Origin: Klebsiella variicola
GTDB taxonomy: Bacteria > Pseudomonadota > Gammaproteobacteria > Enterobacterales > Enterobacteriaceae
Assembly: GCF_000828055.2 (NCBI RefSeq)
Contig: NZ_CP010523.2
Span: 434,001-498,000 of the forward strand
DNA length: 64,000 nt
Reading direction: 5' to 3'
Part shown: positions 28,114 through 39,183 of the stretch, piece by piece
Layout: the number at the start of each line of letters is the position of its first letter
Numbering within the stretch: the stretch's first letter is position 1
Notes under the pieces: generated by a model
Database searches by the model: none
Told to the model about the DNA's origin: nothing
Seen by the model: the letters and a program-made list of their open reading frames with translations, nothing else
Made by a program: the position numbers and the translations under genes

Positions 28114-31100
28114 TTATTCAGCGTGCCGGGTAAAGCGTCGCCTAACGACCACGAAGAACACCGGAACAAAGAAGATCGCCAGCAGTGTCGCGGTAAGCAT
28201 CCCGCCCATCACGCCGGTGCCCACTGCATTCTGAGCCCCGCTACCGGCACCATGGCTAATCACCAGCGGCATAACCCCGAGGATAAAAGCCAGAGATGTC
28301 ATAAGAATAGGGCGCAGGCGCATCCGCGATGCCTCCAGCGTAGCCTCAATGATCCCTTTCCCTTCTTTCTCCATCAGATCCTTGGCGAACTCAACGATCA
28401 GGATCGCATTCTTTGCCGACAAACCGATCGTAGTCAAAAGACCGACCTGGAAGTAAACGTCATTATTCAGCCCACGCAGCGTGGCCGCTAACAGCGCGCC
28501 AATGACCCCCAGCGGAACCACTAACATGACTGAGAAGGGGATCGACCAGCTCTCATACAGCGCTGCCAGGCACAGGAAGACGACGATCAATGAGATGGCA
28601 TAAAGTGCAGGCGCCTGGTTGCCGGAGAGCCGTTCCTGGTAAGACATCCCGGTCCAGTCGTAACCGATGCCGCTCGGCAGTTTACTGGCCAGTTGTTCCA
28701 TCAGGGCCATGGCTTCCCCGGTACTTTTTCCTGGCGAGGCTTCACCGAGGATCTCCATGGACGGCAAGCCGTTGTAGCGCTCCAGACGCGGCGAGCCATA
28801 GATCCAGCGTGAAGTGACAAAGGCGGAGAACGGAACCATTTCGCCGTTGGCGCTACGAACGTACATGTTGTTAATGTCGCTCGGCAGCATACGGAAATGG
28901 GCATCAGCCTGGACGTACACTTTTTTCACGCGGCCGCGGTCGATAAAGTCATTGACATAGTACCCCCCCAGCGCCGCAGATATCGTTTCATTGATATCGG
29001 AGAGGGATACGCCCAGCGCCTGCGCTTTTTCCTGATCGACATCCAGTTTGAACTGCGGCGTATCTTCCAGCCCATTGGGCCGTACCCGGACCAGCTGATC
29101 CGGATGCTGTTTCACCATACCGAGCAGTTGGTTTCGCGCCTGGGTCAGGGCGGTATGGCCAAGTCCACCCTGGTCGATCAGCTCAAAGTCGAAGCCGGTG
29201 GCGGTACCCAGCTCAATAATGGCCGGCATGTTGAACGGGAAAACCATGGCGTCTTTTATCTGGCTGAAGGCCACGGTGGCTCGTTTAATAATCGACTCCA
29301 CGTTGTTTTCATCACCGCTACGCGCTTCCCAGGGTTTCAGGCTGACAAACGCCATGCCGGAGTTTTGCCCCTGGCCGCTGAAGCTGAAGCCGTTAACGGT
29401 AAAGACGCTTTCAACATTGGCCTTCTCGTTATGCAGATAGTAGTCGGTTACGGTATCCAGCACCTTCTGCGTGCGCTCCTGGGTCGCGCCGGAAGGCAGC
29501 TGGATCATGGTCAGGAAGACGCCTTGATCCTCGTCGGGCAGAAAGGACGTGGGCAAACGCATGAACAACACGGCCATCCCCACGACTATCACCAGGTAGA
29601 TCACCAGATAACGGCCTGTTCCACGCAGAATGCCGCTAACGCTGTTGGTATAGTGATTGACGCTCTGGTCAAAGCGGGCGTTAAACCAGCCGAAAAATCC
29701 TTTTTTCTCATGGTGTTCGGCTGAGGCTGGCTTCAACAACGTGGCGCAGAGCGCCGGCGTCAGTACCAGCGCAACCAGCACGGAGAGCGCCATGGCGGAG
29801 ACGATAGTGATCGAAAACTGACGATAAATCGCGCCAGTCGAGCCGCCGAAAAAGGCCATCGGGACGAATACCGCAGAGAGCACCATGGCGATACCCACCA
29901 GCGCCCCCTGGATCTGCGACATCGACTTTTCTGTCGCTTCTTTTGGCGAGAGCTTCTCCTCAACCATTACACGTTCGACGTTTTCCACCACCACGATGGC
30001 GTCATCGACCAACAGGCCTATCGCCAGCACCATGCCAAACATCGTCAGGGTGTTGATGGAGTAGCCAAACATCGACAGTACCGCAAAGGTACCCAACAGC
30101 ACGACAGGAACGGCAATCGTCGGAATGAGCGTTGCGCGCATGTTCTGCAGAAACAGATACATGACAAGAAAGACGAGGATAATTGCCTCAAAGAGCGTTT
30201 TAACCACTTCGTGGATGGAGATTTTGACGAAAGGGGTCGTATCGTACGGATAGACAACCTTCATCCCCTGAGGGAAGTAGGGCTGTAGCTCGGCCAGCTT
30301 CGCTTTAATCGCGGTGGCAGTATCCAGCGCGTTGGCGCCGGTCGCAAGCTTAATACCCAGACCAGAGGCGGGTTTACCGTTAATTCTCGCGACGACGTTG
30401 TAGTTTTCTCCCCCCAGCTCAATGCGGGCGACGTCTTTCAGATGGACGACCGAACCATCGGCATTGACCCGGAGTGTAACCTTGCCAAACTCCTGCGGAT
30501 CTTTAAGCCGCGTCTGAGCGATGATCGACGCGTTCAGTTGCTGACCTTTCAGCGCCGGCGTACCGCCCAACTGACCCGCGGCGATCTGATCGTTCTGAAC
30601 CTTCAGCGCATTGATGACGTCGACCGGCGTGAGGTTGTATTTATTCAGCAAATTGCCGTCCAGCCAGACGCGCATGGCGTACTGCGCGCCGAACAGCTGC
30701 ACATCGCCCACGCCGTTGAGGCGGCTGATAGGGTCTTTCACGTTGGAGGCGACATAGTCAGAGATATCGTCCTGGGTGGTGGCCGGATTATCAGAGATAA
30801 AGCCAGCAACCAGCAGGAAGCTGCTGCTGGATTTTTCGACGCTAATCCCTTGCTGCTGTACTTCCTGAGGCAGCAGCGGCGTAGCCAACTGCAGTTTGTT
30901 TTGCACCTGCACCTGGGCGATATCCGGATCGGTGCCGGACTTAAAGGTGAGCGTAATGGTTACCGAGCCAGCGGAGTCGCTGGTTGACGACATATACATC
31001 AGGTTGTCGATACCGTTCATATTCTGTTCGATAACCTGAGTGACCGTATCCTGCACGGTTTGGGCATCCGCACCCGGGTAGGTGGCGGAGATCGCCACCG

Positions 31101-31224
31101 CAGGGGGCGCAATCGTCGGATACTGCGCTATCGGTAGCTGCAGGATGGCCAGGCCGCCGGCAATCATCATAATGATGGCCAGCACCCAGGCGAAGACCGG
31201 TCGATGGATAAAAAACTTAGACAT
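28114..31224 (-). CDS. acrF: RND multidrug efflux pump AcrF
   Basis: AcrF (1036 residues) is the inner-membrane proton/drug antiporter of the AcrE-AcrF-TolC pump, closely related to AcrB. Twelve membrane segments and two large periplasmic loops are evident. The proton-relay aspartates are in [17 protein letters not shown] (about residue 407), and the partner Lys lies in [16 protein letters not shown] (about 940). Several stretches follow E. coli AcrF rather than AcrB. It is 12 bases after acrE. In E. coli acrEF is usually silent and repressed by H-NS and AcrS. Confidence 0.96.
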   Translation of the reverse strand: MSKFFIHRPVFAWVLAIIMMIAGGLAILQLPIAQYPTIAPPAVAISATYPGADAQTVQDTVTQVIEQNMNGIDNLMYMSSTSDSAGSVTITLTFKSGTDPDIAQVQVQNKLQLATPLLPQEVQQQGISVEKSSSSFLLVAGFISDNPATTQDDISDYVASNVKDPISRLNGVGDVQLFGAQYAMRVWLDGNLLNKYNLTPVDVINALKVQNDQIAAGQLGGTPALKGQQLNASIIAQTRLKDPQEFGKVTLRVNADGSVVHLKDVARIELGGENYNVVARINGKPASGLGIKLATGANALDTATAIKAKLAELQPYFPQGMKVVYPYDTTPFVKISIHEVVKTLFEAIILVFLVMYLFLQNMRATLIPTIAVPVVLLGTFAVLSMFGYSINTLTMFGMVLAIGLLVDDAIVVVENVERVMVEEKLSPKEATEKSMSQIQGALVGIAMVLSAVFVPMAFFGGSTGAIYRQFSITIVSAMALSVLVALVLTPALCATLLKPASAEHHEKKGFFGWFNARFDQSVNHYTNSVSGILRGTGRYLVIYLVIVVGMAVLFMRLPTSFLPDEDQGVFLTMIQLPSGATQERTQKVLDTVTDYYLHNEKANVESVFTVNGFSFSGQGQNSGMAFVSLKPWEARSGDENNVESIIKRATVAFSQIKDAMVFPFNMPAIIELGTATGFDFELIDQGGLGHTALTQARNQLLGMVKQHPDQLVRVRPNGLEDTPQFKLDVDQEKAQALGVSLSDINETISAALGGYYVNDFIDRGRVKKVYVQADAHFRMLPSDINNMYVRSANGEMVPFSAFVTSRWIYGSPRLERYNGLPSMEILGEASPGKSTGEAMALMEQLASKLPSGIGYDWTGMSYQERLSGNQAPALYAISLIVVFLCLAALYESWSIPFSVMLVVPLGVIGALLAATLRGLNNDVYFQVGLLTTIGLSAKNAILIVEFAKDLMEKEGKGIIEATLEASRMRLRPILMTSLAFILGVMPLVISHGAGSGAQNAVGTGVMGGMLTATLLAIFFVPVFFVVVRRRFTRHAE

Positions 31225-31236
31225 GGCTGAGTATCC

Positions 31237-32376
31237 TTATTGTGCGGCCGGTGCCGCACGCTCCGCTTCCGCTTTGACGGTGACGCCTGGACGGACTTTC
31301 TGTAAGCCGCTGACAATCACTTTATCGCCCGGCTTCAGCCCGCTGGTGATGAGCCATTTATCGCCAACGGCCTGAGTCGCGACCACTTCCCGGGTTTCAA
31401 CCTGGTTTTTGTCATTCACCAACATCACGGAGGCATCGCCCCGCGGCGTGCGGGTCACTCCCTGCTGCGGCACCAGGATGGCCTGCGGATCGACACCTTC
31501 GTCTATGCGAGCGCGGACGAACATCCCCGGCAGCAGGGCATGCTGCGGGTTAGGGAAGATAGCGCGTAGCGTGATAGAGCCCGTGCTTTCATCGACAGTG
31601 ACGTCAGAGAACTGCAGCGACCCTTTAAGCGGATAGGCCTGGCCGTTCTCCATCACCAGCTCAACGCTTTTTGTATCACCGCCGCGCTGCAGGCTTTCCT
31701 GCTTAAGGCGCATAAAGTCATTGCTGGACTCCGTCACGTCGACATAGATGGGGTCGAGCTGCTGGACGGTGGCCAGGGCATCCGACTGACCGTTGGTGAC
31801 CAGCGCGCCCTCGGTGACGCTCGATTTGCCGATGCGCCCGCTTATGGGGGAGGTCACTTTGGTGTAGGCCAGGTTGATACGGGCGGTGTCTACGGCGGCT
31901 TTGGTGGCGATGACGTCGGCGTCGGCCTGGCGTGCAGTGGCCACCGCCTGATCGTATTCCTGCTGGCTGATATATTTGGTACCCAGCAGTGGAACGTAGC
32001 GTTTCACCGTCAAATGGGCGATGGCGGCTGCGGCTTCGGCCTTGGCCTCATCGCCTTTCGCGCTGTTCCAGGCGGCTTGATAGGTTGCCGGATCGATCTG
32101 ATAAAGCGACTGACCTGCTTCGACATCACTTCCTTCAACAAAGTTACGCTTCAGGATGATACCGCTCACCTGGGGGCGGACTTCCGCCACGCGAAAAGCA
32201 GAAGTGCGGCCTGGCAGTTCGGTGGTGACCGACAACGGTGCACTGTTCACGACATGGACCGTCACCTGCGGCGCCTGTGCATGGGGTTGCGGATTGCCCG
32301 AATTATCGCAGCCGGTAAGCAACAAGGCAGAGATAATTAAACCGGATAAAAGTGTCACTCTGGCGTGAGTTGTCAT
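31237..32376 (-). CDS. acrE: RND efflux periplasmic adaptor lipoprotein AcrE
   Basis: AcrE (379 residues) links AcrF to TolC across the periplasm. The signal peptide ends in the lipobox LLTGC, with Cys23 as the lipidated residue. The membrane-fusion-protein pattern is visible: the lipoyl half-motifs VAEVRPQVSGIILKRNFVEG and TKVTSPISGRIGKSSVTEG flank a coiled-coil hairpin (about 100-170), followed by beta-barrel and membrane-proximal domains. It is divergent from acrS, with a 378-base shared control region. Confidence 0.96.
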   Translation of the reverse strand: MTTHARVTLLSGLIISALLLTGCDNSGNPQPHAQAPQVTVHVVNSAPLSVTTELPGRTSAFRVAEVRPQVSGIILKRNFVEGSDVEAGQSLYQIDPATYQAAWNSAKGDEAKAEAAAAIAHLTVKRYVPLLGTKYISQQEYDQAVATARQADADVIATKAAVDTARINLAYTKVTSPISGRIGKSSVTEGALVTNGQSDALATVQQLDPIYVDVTESSNDFMRLKQESLQRGGDTKSVELVMENGQAYPLKGSLQFSDVTVDESTGSITLRAIFPNPQHALLPGMFVRARIDEGVDPQAILVPQQGVTRTPRGDASVMLVNDKNQVETREVVATQAVGDKWLITSGLKPGDKVIVSGLQKVRPGVTVKAEAERAAPAAQ

Positions 32377-32754
32377 TGCGGTTCCTTATAGATTACGTGC
32401 CAAATTCGGCGGCGAATCTGTGAAAGAAAGAGGGAATCAAAAAGCAGTTTGCCATCCTACAAATAAACGCCATTGGATGTAAGAGATACTTATTTTTAAG
32501 CAATCAGCAAGGCACGCAAAAACAAAAAAATGGCCGATCTGTTTTTACTATTTATCTTAATTGTAAAACATAATAAACAGACATTGTTTTAATGAATGAG
32601 TTGGCTATTAATATTCATTAGGGTGATTCGTTGGTTTTCTACATCAGAATTAGCTTGTCTGCATTTTTGCTAAATAATATTGTGCACCGAATGTTAGATT
32701 AAGGGATCTTCAGAAAAATCTATATTGCCTGTTAATCGGGAACTGAGATCTTAT
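32377..32754 (+). promoter_or_regulatory. acrE-acrS intergenic control region
   Basis: This AT-rich gap must hold the divergent promoters of acrE and acrS. An inverted repeat, TAATGAAT (32590-32597) and ATTCATTA (32613-32620) with a 15-base spacer, is the most symmetrical element and a possible AcrS operator. The A/T tracts around 32500-32580 would suit H-NS. Neither assignment is proven, and no gene is seen here. Confidence 0.5.
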
Positions 32755-33408
32755 ATGGCGAGAAAAACCAAAGAGGAGGCGCTGCGCACGCGGCAGCTCC
32801 TGATTGAGTCCGCGATCCAGCAGTTCGCCCTGCGGGGGGTGACCAATACGACCCTGACGGATATCGCTGATGCGGCGGGGGTGACTCGCGGTGCCGTATA
32901 CTGGCATTTTGCCAGTAAGACCGAGTTGTTTAATGAGATGTGGCAGCAGCAGCCGCCGCTCAGGGATTTGATTCAGCAAAACCTGGCGACAAGGAATGAG
33001 CAGGAGCCCTTAAAAGATTTGCGCCAGCGATTTATTGCCGGCCTGCGCTATATTGCTGAGAATCCTCGCCAGCGTGCCCTGATGCAAATCCTTTATCAAC
33101 GCTGTGAGTTTGCCAGCGATATGTTATCGGAGAGCGAAATTCGCCAACGCATTGGATTTAACTATTCCGTTATTGGCGGCATTCTGCAGCGCTGTGTGCG
33201 TAACAATATATTGCCAGCCGAAACAAATATCGACGTGATATTAATTGTTTTACATAGCGCCTTTTCCGGCTTGATTAAAAACTGGCTGCTTGAACCGCAA
33301 CGCTTCGATCTGTATCAGCAGGCACCTGCGCTGGTGGATAATATTATGGCGGTGGTCTGTGCTGCTCGTTTATCGCAGGAGCCTGTACTGCGGGTAGTGA
33401 ATCAGTAA
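32755..33408 (+). CDS. acrS: TetR-family repressor AcrS (EnvR)
   Basis: AcrS (217 residues from MARKTKEEALRTR) is a TetR regulator. The helix-turn-helix TLTDIADAAGVTRGAVYWHF is at about residues 31-50, and the C-terminal ligand-binding domain is AcrR-like. In E. coli it represses acrAB and sits divergent from acrEF, as here. I chose the ATG at 32755 by alignment with AcrR/AcrS; the in-frame ATG at 32725 would add ten residues. The upstream sequence has only a weak ribosome binding site. Confidence 0.92.
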   Translation: MARKTKEEALRTRQLLIESAIQQFALRGVTNTTLTDIADAAGVTRGAVYWHFASKTELFNEMWQQQPPLRDLIQQNLATRNEQEPLKDLRQRFIAGLRYIAENPRQRALMQILYQRCEFASDMLSESEIRQRIGFNYSVIGGILQRCVRNNILPAETNIDVILIVLHSAFSGLIKNWLLEPQRFDLYQQAPALVDNIMAVVCAARLSQEPVLRVVNQ

Positions 33409-33431
33409 TGTGTTCTGTCGGCGCAGATAAT

Positions 33432-33467
33432 AAAAAAGGCGCTTCCCCATGCCGAAGAGCGCCTTTT
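33432..33467. terminator. Bidirectional terminator between acrS and fis
   Basis: GGCGCT (33438-33443) pairs with AGCGCC (33458-33463). An A-run precedes and a T-run follows, so it can end both acrS (plus) and dusB-fis (minus). The whole acrS-fis gap is only 84 bases. Confidence 0.85.
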
Positions 33468-33492
33468 ATATCAAGCAAGCAACTGACTAGTA

Positions 33493-33789
33493 TCAGTTCA
33501 TGCCGTATTTTTTCAGTTTTTTACGCAGTGTACCGCGGTTGATACCCATCATCAGGGCTGCGCGGGTCTGGTTACCACGGGTGTATTGCATCACCATGTC
33601 CAACAGGGGCTGTTCAACTTCAGCCAGTACCAGCTCATACAGGTCATTCACATCCTGACCGTTCAGTTGAGCAAAATAGTTCTTCAGTGCCTGTTTAACC
33701 GAGTCACGCAGGGGTTTTTGAGTTACCTGATCCTGAGAGTTAACGGTAGAAACGGTCAGTACGTCAGAATTTACGCGTTGTTCGAACAT
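33493..33789 (-). CDS. fis: Nucleoid protein Fis
   Basis: Fis (98 residues, standard) is a DNA-bending dimer abundant in early log phase that activates rRNA promoters, aids site-specific recombination and shapes the nucleoid. The C-terminal helix-turn-helix [20 protein letters not shown] spans residues 73-92, and the N-terminal beta-hairpin (about 11-26) is intact. It is the second gene of the dusB-fis operon, 24 bases after dusB. Its known targets include the rrn P1 type promoter seen at 21732. Confidence 0.98.
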
Positions 33790-33813
33790 AGTTCTGTCAG
33801 CTCTTTATTTCTA

Positions 33814-34779
33814 TTACGCAAAATTTTCGAAGTATGCCTCCAACGCCTCCAGCTGTTCGCTGGCATCCTCAATGGCGTTGAATGTGCGCCGAAACTGGTC
33901 ATCTGGAGCATGTTCCTGAAGATACCAGGAGACGTGTTTACGCGCGATTCGGTACCCTTTTGCCTGACCGTAAAAGTCATGCAATTCCCGAACGTGCGCA
34001 CAAAGCAAGCGCTTAACCTCTGCCAGTGGCAGCGGGGGCAGCAGCTCTCCAGTGTCCAGATAATGCTGGATTTCCCGAAAGATCCAGGGTCTTCCCTGAG
34101 CTGCACGGCCTATCATCAGGGCATCAGCCCCTGTATAGTCGAGCACAGCTCTGGCTTTAAGCGGGTCAGTAATGTCACCATTCGCGATAATCGGAATGGA
34201 AACTTTCTGCTTAACTGCCCGAATACTGTCGTACTCAGCGTCTCCGTTAAACAAGCAGGCGCGGGTGCGTCCGTGAATAGTCAGAGCCTGAATGCCACAC
34301 TCTTCGGCCAGTTGGGCAATCTCTACGCAGTTACGGTGTTCCGGTTCCCAACCGGTGCGAATCTTGAGAGTCACAGGAACGTCCACCGCGTTGACGACCG
34401 CCGTCAGGATTGACTTCACCTGCTCGGGGTACTGCAAGAGGGCTGAACCTGCAAGCTTGCGATTCACCTTTTTCGCCGGGCATCCCATATTGATATCTAT
34501 AATCTGGGCGCCACTTTCCACGTTAATCCGCGCGGCTGCAGCCATCTCTTCCGGTACGCTACCGGCGATTTGCACGGTACGAATACCGGGCTCATCAATA
34601 TGCACCATCCGTAAACGGGACTTGTCGCTCTCCCACACCTGTGGATTAGAGGACATCATCTCGGAAACGGTTAAACCCGCTCCCATCTCATAGCACAGCG
34701 TCCGGAATGGTCTGTCAGTAATGCCAGCCATGGGCGCTGCGATCAGGCGATTTCTGAGCTGGTGGTGTCCGATGCGCAT
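33814..34779 (-). CDS. dusB: tRNA-dihydrouridine synthase B
   Basis: DusB (321 residues) reduces specific uridines in the tRNA D-loop using FMN and NADPH. The TIM-barrel N-terminal part has [12 protein letters not shown] (FMN binding), [20 protein letters not shown] with the catalytic Cys in GCPAKK, and TIHGRTR. The C-terminal helical domain (about 245-321) binds tRNA. It is the first gene of the fis operon in enterobacteria; translation of fis depends on this leader gene in E. coli. Confidence 0.97.
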   Translation of the reverse strand: MRIGHHQLRNRLIAAPMAGITDRPFRTLCYEMGAGLTVSEMMSSNPQVWESDKSRLRMVHIDEPGIRTVQIAGSVPEEMAAAARINVESGAQIIDINMGCPAKKVNRKLAGSALLQYPEQVKSILTAVVNAVDVPVTLKIRTGWEPEHRNCVEIAQLAEECGIQALTIHGRTRACLFNGDAEYDSIRAVKQKVSIPIIANGDITDPLKARAVLDYTGADALMIGRAAQGRPWIFREIQHYLDTGELLPPLPLAEVKRLLCAHVRELHDFYGQAKGYRIARKHVSWYLQEHAPDDQFRRTFNAIEDASEQLEALEAYFENFA

Positions 34780-35136
34780 GAGTTAAGAAATGACCATACT
34801 GTGACTGCAAGGCGGCGTATATTACGCATTTTTTGCACGAGATGAAAGGCCAAACTTTGAGCAATCCTCTGTTGCAGATCAATGAATCCGGGACTAGCGT
34901 AAAAGCGATGAATAAATACTTATATTAATCATTACTTTAATTGATGATGGGTAATTTGTGTCCATTTATAAAATCGTAAAACTTCTCGATTTTTCTTAGA
35001 TAAACTCGCTGCCTGACGGCATAAAACGCTGTTTTTGTAGCCAAAAAAGTACTCTGTAGTGCGATCTGCCTCTCATTTCCAGGCATTATTTGGTGGCTAC
35101 TGGAAACAAAAATGCGGCCCGCAGGCCGCATTGTGC
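34780..35136 (-). promoter_or_regulatory. dusB-fis promoter and upstream region
   Basis: On the minus strand, TTTCAT (34842-34847) and TAATAT (34819-34824) are spaced by 17 bases, followed by a GC-rich discriminator (ACGCCGCC). This matches the E. coli fis promoter, which is growth-rate controlled and repressed by Fis itself. Upstream (34850-35100) the sequence is AT-rich, where Fis and IHF sites would be expected. No gene is seen in this gap. Confidence 0.8.
35108..35132 (-). terminator. prmA terminator
   Basis: AATGCGGCC (35111-35119) pairs with GGCCGCATT (35124-35132) around a four-base loop. On the minus strand it runs into TTTTTG, five bases after the prmA stop. Confidence 0.85.
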
Positions 35137-36018
35137 TTAGTTTTTCCGGCCGGTGATCCGGCACCACTCCTCTTTCTCCACCACCGGGTCGAGGGTGAAG
35201 AGCGGGGCGTAGGCTTCGCAGACGCTTTCCGCCTGGCTTGCCAGAATGCCGGAAAGGCCCAGCAGGCCGCCTGTAACCGGCAGGACGCTGATTAATGGGG
35301 CCAGCTCACGTAACGGGCCCGCGAGGATGTTTGCGACCACGACATCGGCTTTCATGGCTTCTGGCTGATCCTGCGGCAGATACAGTTCAAGACGCTCGGA
35401 GACGCCGTTACGCTGGGCGTTATCACGGCTGGCCTGGATGGCCTGTGGGTCGATATCAATCCCGATCGCTTTAGCGGCACCCAGTTTCAGGGCGGCGATC
35501 GCAAGGATGCCGGAACCGCAGCCAAAATCGATAACGGTTTTGCCCTGCAGGTCGAGGCCGTCGAGCCACTGCAGACACATGGCGGTAGTGGGATGAGTGC
35601 CGGTACCAAAAGCCAGTCCCGGATCAAGCATCACGTTGACCGCGTTCTCATCGGGGACATCGCGCCAGCTCGGACAAATCCACAGGCGCTCACCGAAACG
35701 CATCGGGTGGAAGTTATCCATCCACTCGCGCTCCCAGTCTTTATCTTCCAGCTGTTCAATTTTATGCGCAAAGCCGGCGCCGAGCAGCGGATGCTGCTCC
35801 AGTTGGGCAACGACCGCTTTCATATCGGTTTCGGCATCGAACAGGCCGATCACGTCGGTATCGCCCCACAGCCGGGTTTCCCCGGGCAACGGCTCAAATA
35901 CCGGCGTATCGTGCGTATCCTGGAAGGTGATGGAGACCGATCCGGCCTCCATCAGCGCATCGCTAAGATCTTCTGCGTTCGCGCCGGTAGTATTTAGTTT
36001 CAGTTGGATCCATGGCAT
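35137..36018 (-). CDS. prmA: Ribosomal protein L11 methyltransferase
   Basis: PrmA (293 residues) trimethylates L11 at its N-terminus and at two lysines. The N-terminal L11-recognition domain (about 1-60) begins [18 protein letters not shown]. The SAM motif [20 protein letters not shown] is near residues 161-180, and the catalytic-loop motif [10 protein letters not shown] is near 227-236. It lies 11 bases after panF, the conserved panF-prmA pair of enterobacteria. Confidence 0.97.
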   Translation of the reverse strand: MPWIQLKLNTTGANAEDLSDALMEAGSVSITFQDTHDTPVFEPLPGETRLWGDTDVIGLFDAETDMKAVVAQLEQHPLLGAGFAHKIEQLEDKDWEREWMDNFHPMRFGERLWICPSWRDVPDENAVNVMLDPGLAFGTGTHPTTAMCLQWLDGLDLQGKTVIDFGCGSGILAIAALKLGAAKAIGIDIDPQAIQASRDNAQRNGVSERLELYLPQDQPEAMKADVVVANILAGPLRELAPLISVLPVTGGLLGLSGILASQAESVCEAYAPLFTLDPVVEKEEWCRITGRKN

Positions 36019-36029
36019 AGCAAAACTCT

Positions 36030-37481
36030 TTATTTATCAGTAGTCATCACAGGGGCTGGCGGGACGGGTTGGCCGAAACGGTTCCCGACGACAAAAGCCA
36101 ACAAACTTAGCAGTAGCGAGGGCACGATAGGATGGAAGCCCAGGAACTGAATATGAAACGTCGCGAGCACGGCATACAGCACGCCGCCCACCAACATCGC
36201 GCTGAGCGCCCCGGCAGCGTTTGCCCGCTCCCAGTAAAGGCCCAGCACCAACGGCCATAAAAACACCGCTTCCAGGCCGCCGAAGGCCAGCAGATTGAGC
36301 CAGATAATCATTTCCGGCGGCCGCCAGGCGGCCAGCATCATTAATATACCCAGCACTAAGGTGGCGATCGTTGAGATCCGCTTGAGCTTCTGCTCATTGC
36401 GTTTTTTTGTTGGCTGCGCGCTGAGCCACAGATCTTTAATGATCGTAGCCGATGCCTGCAGTAAATGGGCGTTCACGTTCGACATAATCGCGGCCATCGG
36501 CGCGGCTAAAAACAGTCCTGCAGCCCACGGCGGCAGCACCTGGACCATCAACGTGGGGATCACCAGATCGGGCACGGTGAGGCCCGGCAGGACGGCGCGG
36601 CCAAGAGCGCCGGCGAGATGCATGCCGAACATCAGAATCGCCACGACGATCGTGCCAATGACAATCCCGCGGTGCACGGCTTTGCTGTCTTTATAGGAGA
36701 TACAGCGTACGGCGGTATGCGGCAGGCCGATAACGCCGAAGCAAACCAGCACCCAGAACGAGGTCATAAAGGTGGGGGACAGGATATCATCCGCACCGTG
36801 CGGCGACACCAGCTGTGGGTCGATCCGCTGCAGTGTGTCCACCGCCTGATGCAGGCCGCCGGCAGCATGGACGACACCAACCAGCAGGACGATCGTCCCG
36901 ATCAACATCACCATTCCCTGCATCGTATCGTTGAGTACGCTGGCGCGGAAGCCGCCGAAAGCGGTATACAGCGCGATGGTGATCCCAAAGATCAGCAGAC
37001 CGGTTTCGTACTTGATCCCGGCAGCGGTTTCCAGCAGGCGCGCGCCGCCAATAAACTGCACCGCGATGGCCCCGACAAAGGCCACCAACAGGCTGACGCT
37101 GGCAATCCATACCACTGCGCGGCTTTGGTAGCGCGCCTGCAGCATATCGTTAAGGGTAATAGCATTGTAGCGTCGCGCCAGGATCGCGAACTTCTTGCCG
37201 AGGATCCCGAGAGAGAGCCAGATCGTCGGTACCTGGATCATCGCCAGCAGTACCCAACCCAGCCCATATTTATAGGCGGCGCCGGGGCCGCCGATAAACG
37301 AGCTGGCGCTAATATAGGTGGCGGTGAGGGTCATGGCTAATACAAACCCCCCCATCGATCGACTGCCGAGGAAATACTCGCTAAGGAAGTTCCCGGTACT
37401 GCGTTTACGCATCGCGTAAATCGACAGCCCGAAGACCACAAACAGGTAAGCGATCAGCACCACGATAATCTCAAGCTGCAT
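36030..37481 (-). CDS. panF: Sodium/pantothenate symporter
   Basis: PanF (483 residues from [13 protein letters not shown]) imports pantothenate with sodium, feeding coenzyme A synthesis. It is a sodium-solute symporter family protein with about 12-13 membrane segments. The segments [36 protein letters not shown] and [18 protein letters not shown] are typical. The start at 37481 overlaps the yhdT stop by 11 bases and matches the family; the longer frame to 37646 is out-of-family read-through of yhdT in another frame. Confidence 0.96.
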   Translation of the reverse strand: MQLEIIVVLIAYLFVVFGLSIYAMRKRSTGNFLSEYFLGSRSMGGFVLAMTLTATYISASSFIGGPGAAYKYGLGWVLLAMIQVPTIWLSLGILGKKFAILARRYNAITLNDMLQARYQSRAVVWIASVSLLVAFVGAIAVQFIGGARLLETAAGIKYETGLLIFGITIALYTAFGGFRASVLNDTMQGMVMLIGTIVLLVGVVHAAGGLHQAVDTLQRIDPQLVSPHGADDILSPTFMTSFWVLVCFGVIGLPHTAVRCISYKDSKAVHRGIVIGTIVVAILMFGMHLAGALGRAVLPGLTVPDLVIPTLMVQVLPPWAAGLFLAAPMAAIMSNVNAHLLQASATIIKDLWLSAQPTKKRNEQKLKRISTIATLVLGILMMLAAWRPPEMIIWLNLLAFGGLEAVFLWPLVLGLYWERANAAGALSAMLVGGVLYAVLATFHIQFLGFHPIVPSLLLSLLAFVVGNRFGQPVPPAPVMTTDK

Positions 37482-37713
37482 CGTTATCCTCCAGGGAGAT
37501 ATCACGGAAGATAAAGCGCACCATCGCCCAGCACAGCAGTATAAACAGCAGCGGCACCAGCAGGCAGGCCATTTCAAACCAGTGCGGCAGGCCGGTAAAA
37601 CCGATACTGACGCCCGGCAGATAGGCCGCCGCCAGCCAGGCGGCAAGATAGAGAAGGGTCAGCCACAGCGCCCAGCGCGCTTCTTTATGGGCCTGAACAA
37701 AGCGTTTGTCCAT
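37471..37713 (-). CDS. yhdT: DUF997 small membrane protein YhdT
   Basis: YhdT (80 residues) has two hydrophobic segments (about 14-34 and 45-68) and a charged C-terminal tail ([11 protein letters not shown]). It is always found immediately upstream of panF in enterobacteria and overlaps it by 11 bases, so translational coupling and a supporting role for PanF are plausible but unproven. TCAAGGGACAAAAA upstream of the ATG offers a ribosome binding site. Confidence 0.93.
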   Translation of the reverse strand: MDKRFVQAHKEARWALWLTLLYLAAWLAAAYLPGVSIGFTGLPHWFEMACLLVPLLFILLCWAMVRFIFRDISLEDNDAA

Positions 37714-37781
37714 TTTTTGTCCCTTGAGGATGAAGAAAGCGGGGATTGTACCGCATGGAAAAGTCGAGGGGAGAGAAAAAG

Positions 37782-37806
37782 AAAAAAGGCCGGATTAACC
37801 GGCCTT
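37782..37806 (-). terminator. accBC terminator
   Basis: GGCCGG (37788-37793) and CCGGCC (37799-37804) form a hairpin followed on the minus strand by TTTTTTC, 20 bases downstream of the accC stop. Confidence 0.85.
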
Positions 37807-37823
37807 TTGCAGCAAATACAGGA

Positions 37824-39173
37824 TTATTTTTCCTGCAGTCCGAGCTTTTTCTCCAGGTAGTGGATGTTAGTGCCACCATGCTGGAAGTTCTCGTCGCTCA
37901 TAATGCGCATCTGCAGATCGACGTTGGTTTTGATGCCATCGATGATCAGCTCCTGCAGCGCATTCTTCATGCGGGCAATCGCCACGTCACGGCTTTCGCC
38001 GTAGCAGATCAGTTTACCGATCATGGAGTCATAGTACGGCGGTACGGTGTAACCGGCGTAAATATGAGACTCCCAGCGCACGCCAAAACCGCCCGGCGCG
38101 TGGAAGCGGGTAATTTTACCCGGGCTCGGCAGGAAGGTGTTCGGGTCTTCGGCGTTGATACGGCATTCCACCGCATGGCCTCTGACGACCACTTCATCCT
38201 GCTTGATGGACAGCGGCTGGCCAGCTGCAATACGCAGCTGCTCTTTGATCAGGTCAACGCCGGTGATCATTTCGGTAACCGGGTGTTCTACCTGAATACG
38301 GGTGTTCATTTCAATGAAGTAGAACTCGCCGTTTTCGAACAGGAACTCGAAGGTGCCCGCTCCGCGGTAGCCGATATCCACACAGGCTTTCGCGCAACGT
38401 TCGCCGATGTAGCGACGCAGTTCCGGGGTGATGCCCGGCGCCGGCGCTTCCTCGACCACTTTCTGGTGGCGACGCTGCATGGAGCAGTCACGCTCTGCCA
38501 GATAGATAGCGTTACCCTGACCGTCCGCCAGTACCTGGATCTCGATGTGGCGAGGATTTTCCAGGTATTTCTCCATGTAGACCATGTCGTTATTGAAAGC
38601 CGCTTTCGCTTCCGCTTTGGTCATGGAGATAGACTGCGCCAGTTCGGCGTCGCTACGCACAACGCGCATACCGCGACCGCCGCCGCCGCCGGAGGCCTTG
38701 ATGATCACCGGATAGCCAATGCGTTTGGCATGGGCGCGGTTAGCGTCCATATCGTCGGTCAGCGGGCCGTCAGAACCTGGAACGGTCGGGACGCCGGCTT
38801 TCTTCATCGCGGTGATTGCGGACACTTTGTCGCCCATCAGGCGGATAGTGTCGGCTTTCGGACCGATGAAGATAAAGCCGGAGCGCTCAACCTGCTCGGC
38901 AAAGTTGGCGTTCTCGGAGAGGAAACCATAACCCGGGTGAATCGCTATCGCGCCGGTGATTTCCGCCGCACTGATGATAGCCGGGATGTTGAGATAGCTT
39001 TTTACGGACGGAGCCGGGCCAATACAGACCGTCTCATCCGCTAACAATACGTGTTTTAGATCGCGATCCGCGGTGGAGTGCACAGCGACGGTCTTGATGC
39101 CCAGTTCTTTACAGGCACGCAGGATGCGCAATGCGATCTCGCCACGGTTAGCGATGACAATTTTATCCAGCAT
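37824..39173 (-). CDS. accC: Acetyl-CoA carboxylase, biotin carboxylase subunit
   Basis: AccC (449 residues) carboxylates biotin on AccB with ATP and bicarbonate, the first half-reaction of acetyl-CoA carboxylase in fatty acid synthesis. It has the ATP-grasp fold: the glycine-rich loop GGGGGRGMR is at residues 162-170, and the family motifs [12 protein letters not shown] and [18 protein letters not shown] carry the metal- and bicarbonate-binding Glu and Arg. It follows accB by ten bases, forming the conserved accBC operon. Confidence 0.98.
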   Translation of the reverse strand: MLDKIVIANRGEIALRILRACKELGIKTVAVHSTADRDLKHVLLADETVCIGPAPSVKSYLNIPAIISAAEITGAIAIHPGYGFLSENANFAEQVERSGFIFIGPKADTIRLMGDKVSAITAMKKAGVPTVPGSDGPLTDDMDANRAHAKRIGYPVIIKASGGGGGRGMRVVRSDAELAQSISMTKAEAKAAFNNDMVYMEKYLENPRHIEIQVLADGQGNAIYLAERDCSMQRRHQKVVEEAPAPGITPELRRYIGERCAKACVDIGYRGAGTFEFLFENGEFYFIEMNTRIQVEHPVTEMITGVDLIKEQLRIAAGQPLSIKQDEVVVRGHAVECRINAEDPNTFLPSPGKITRFHAPGGFGVRWESHIYAGYTVPPYYDSMIGKLICYGESRDVAIARMKNALQELIIDGIKTNVDLQMRIMSDENFQHGGTNIHYLEKKLGLQEK

Positions 39174-39183
39174 GTTCGCCTCG

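Noticed and set aside
28897-29724. 275-residue plus-strand frame inside acrF
   Set aside because: Opposite-strand shadow of acrF without start signals or protein-like motifs.
37746-39044. 432-residue open frame on the plus strand opposite accC
   Set aside because: It mirrors accC codon structure, lacks a ribosome binding site and has no recognisable family motif; accC on the minus strand is certain.
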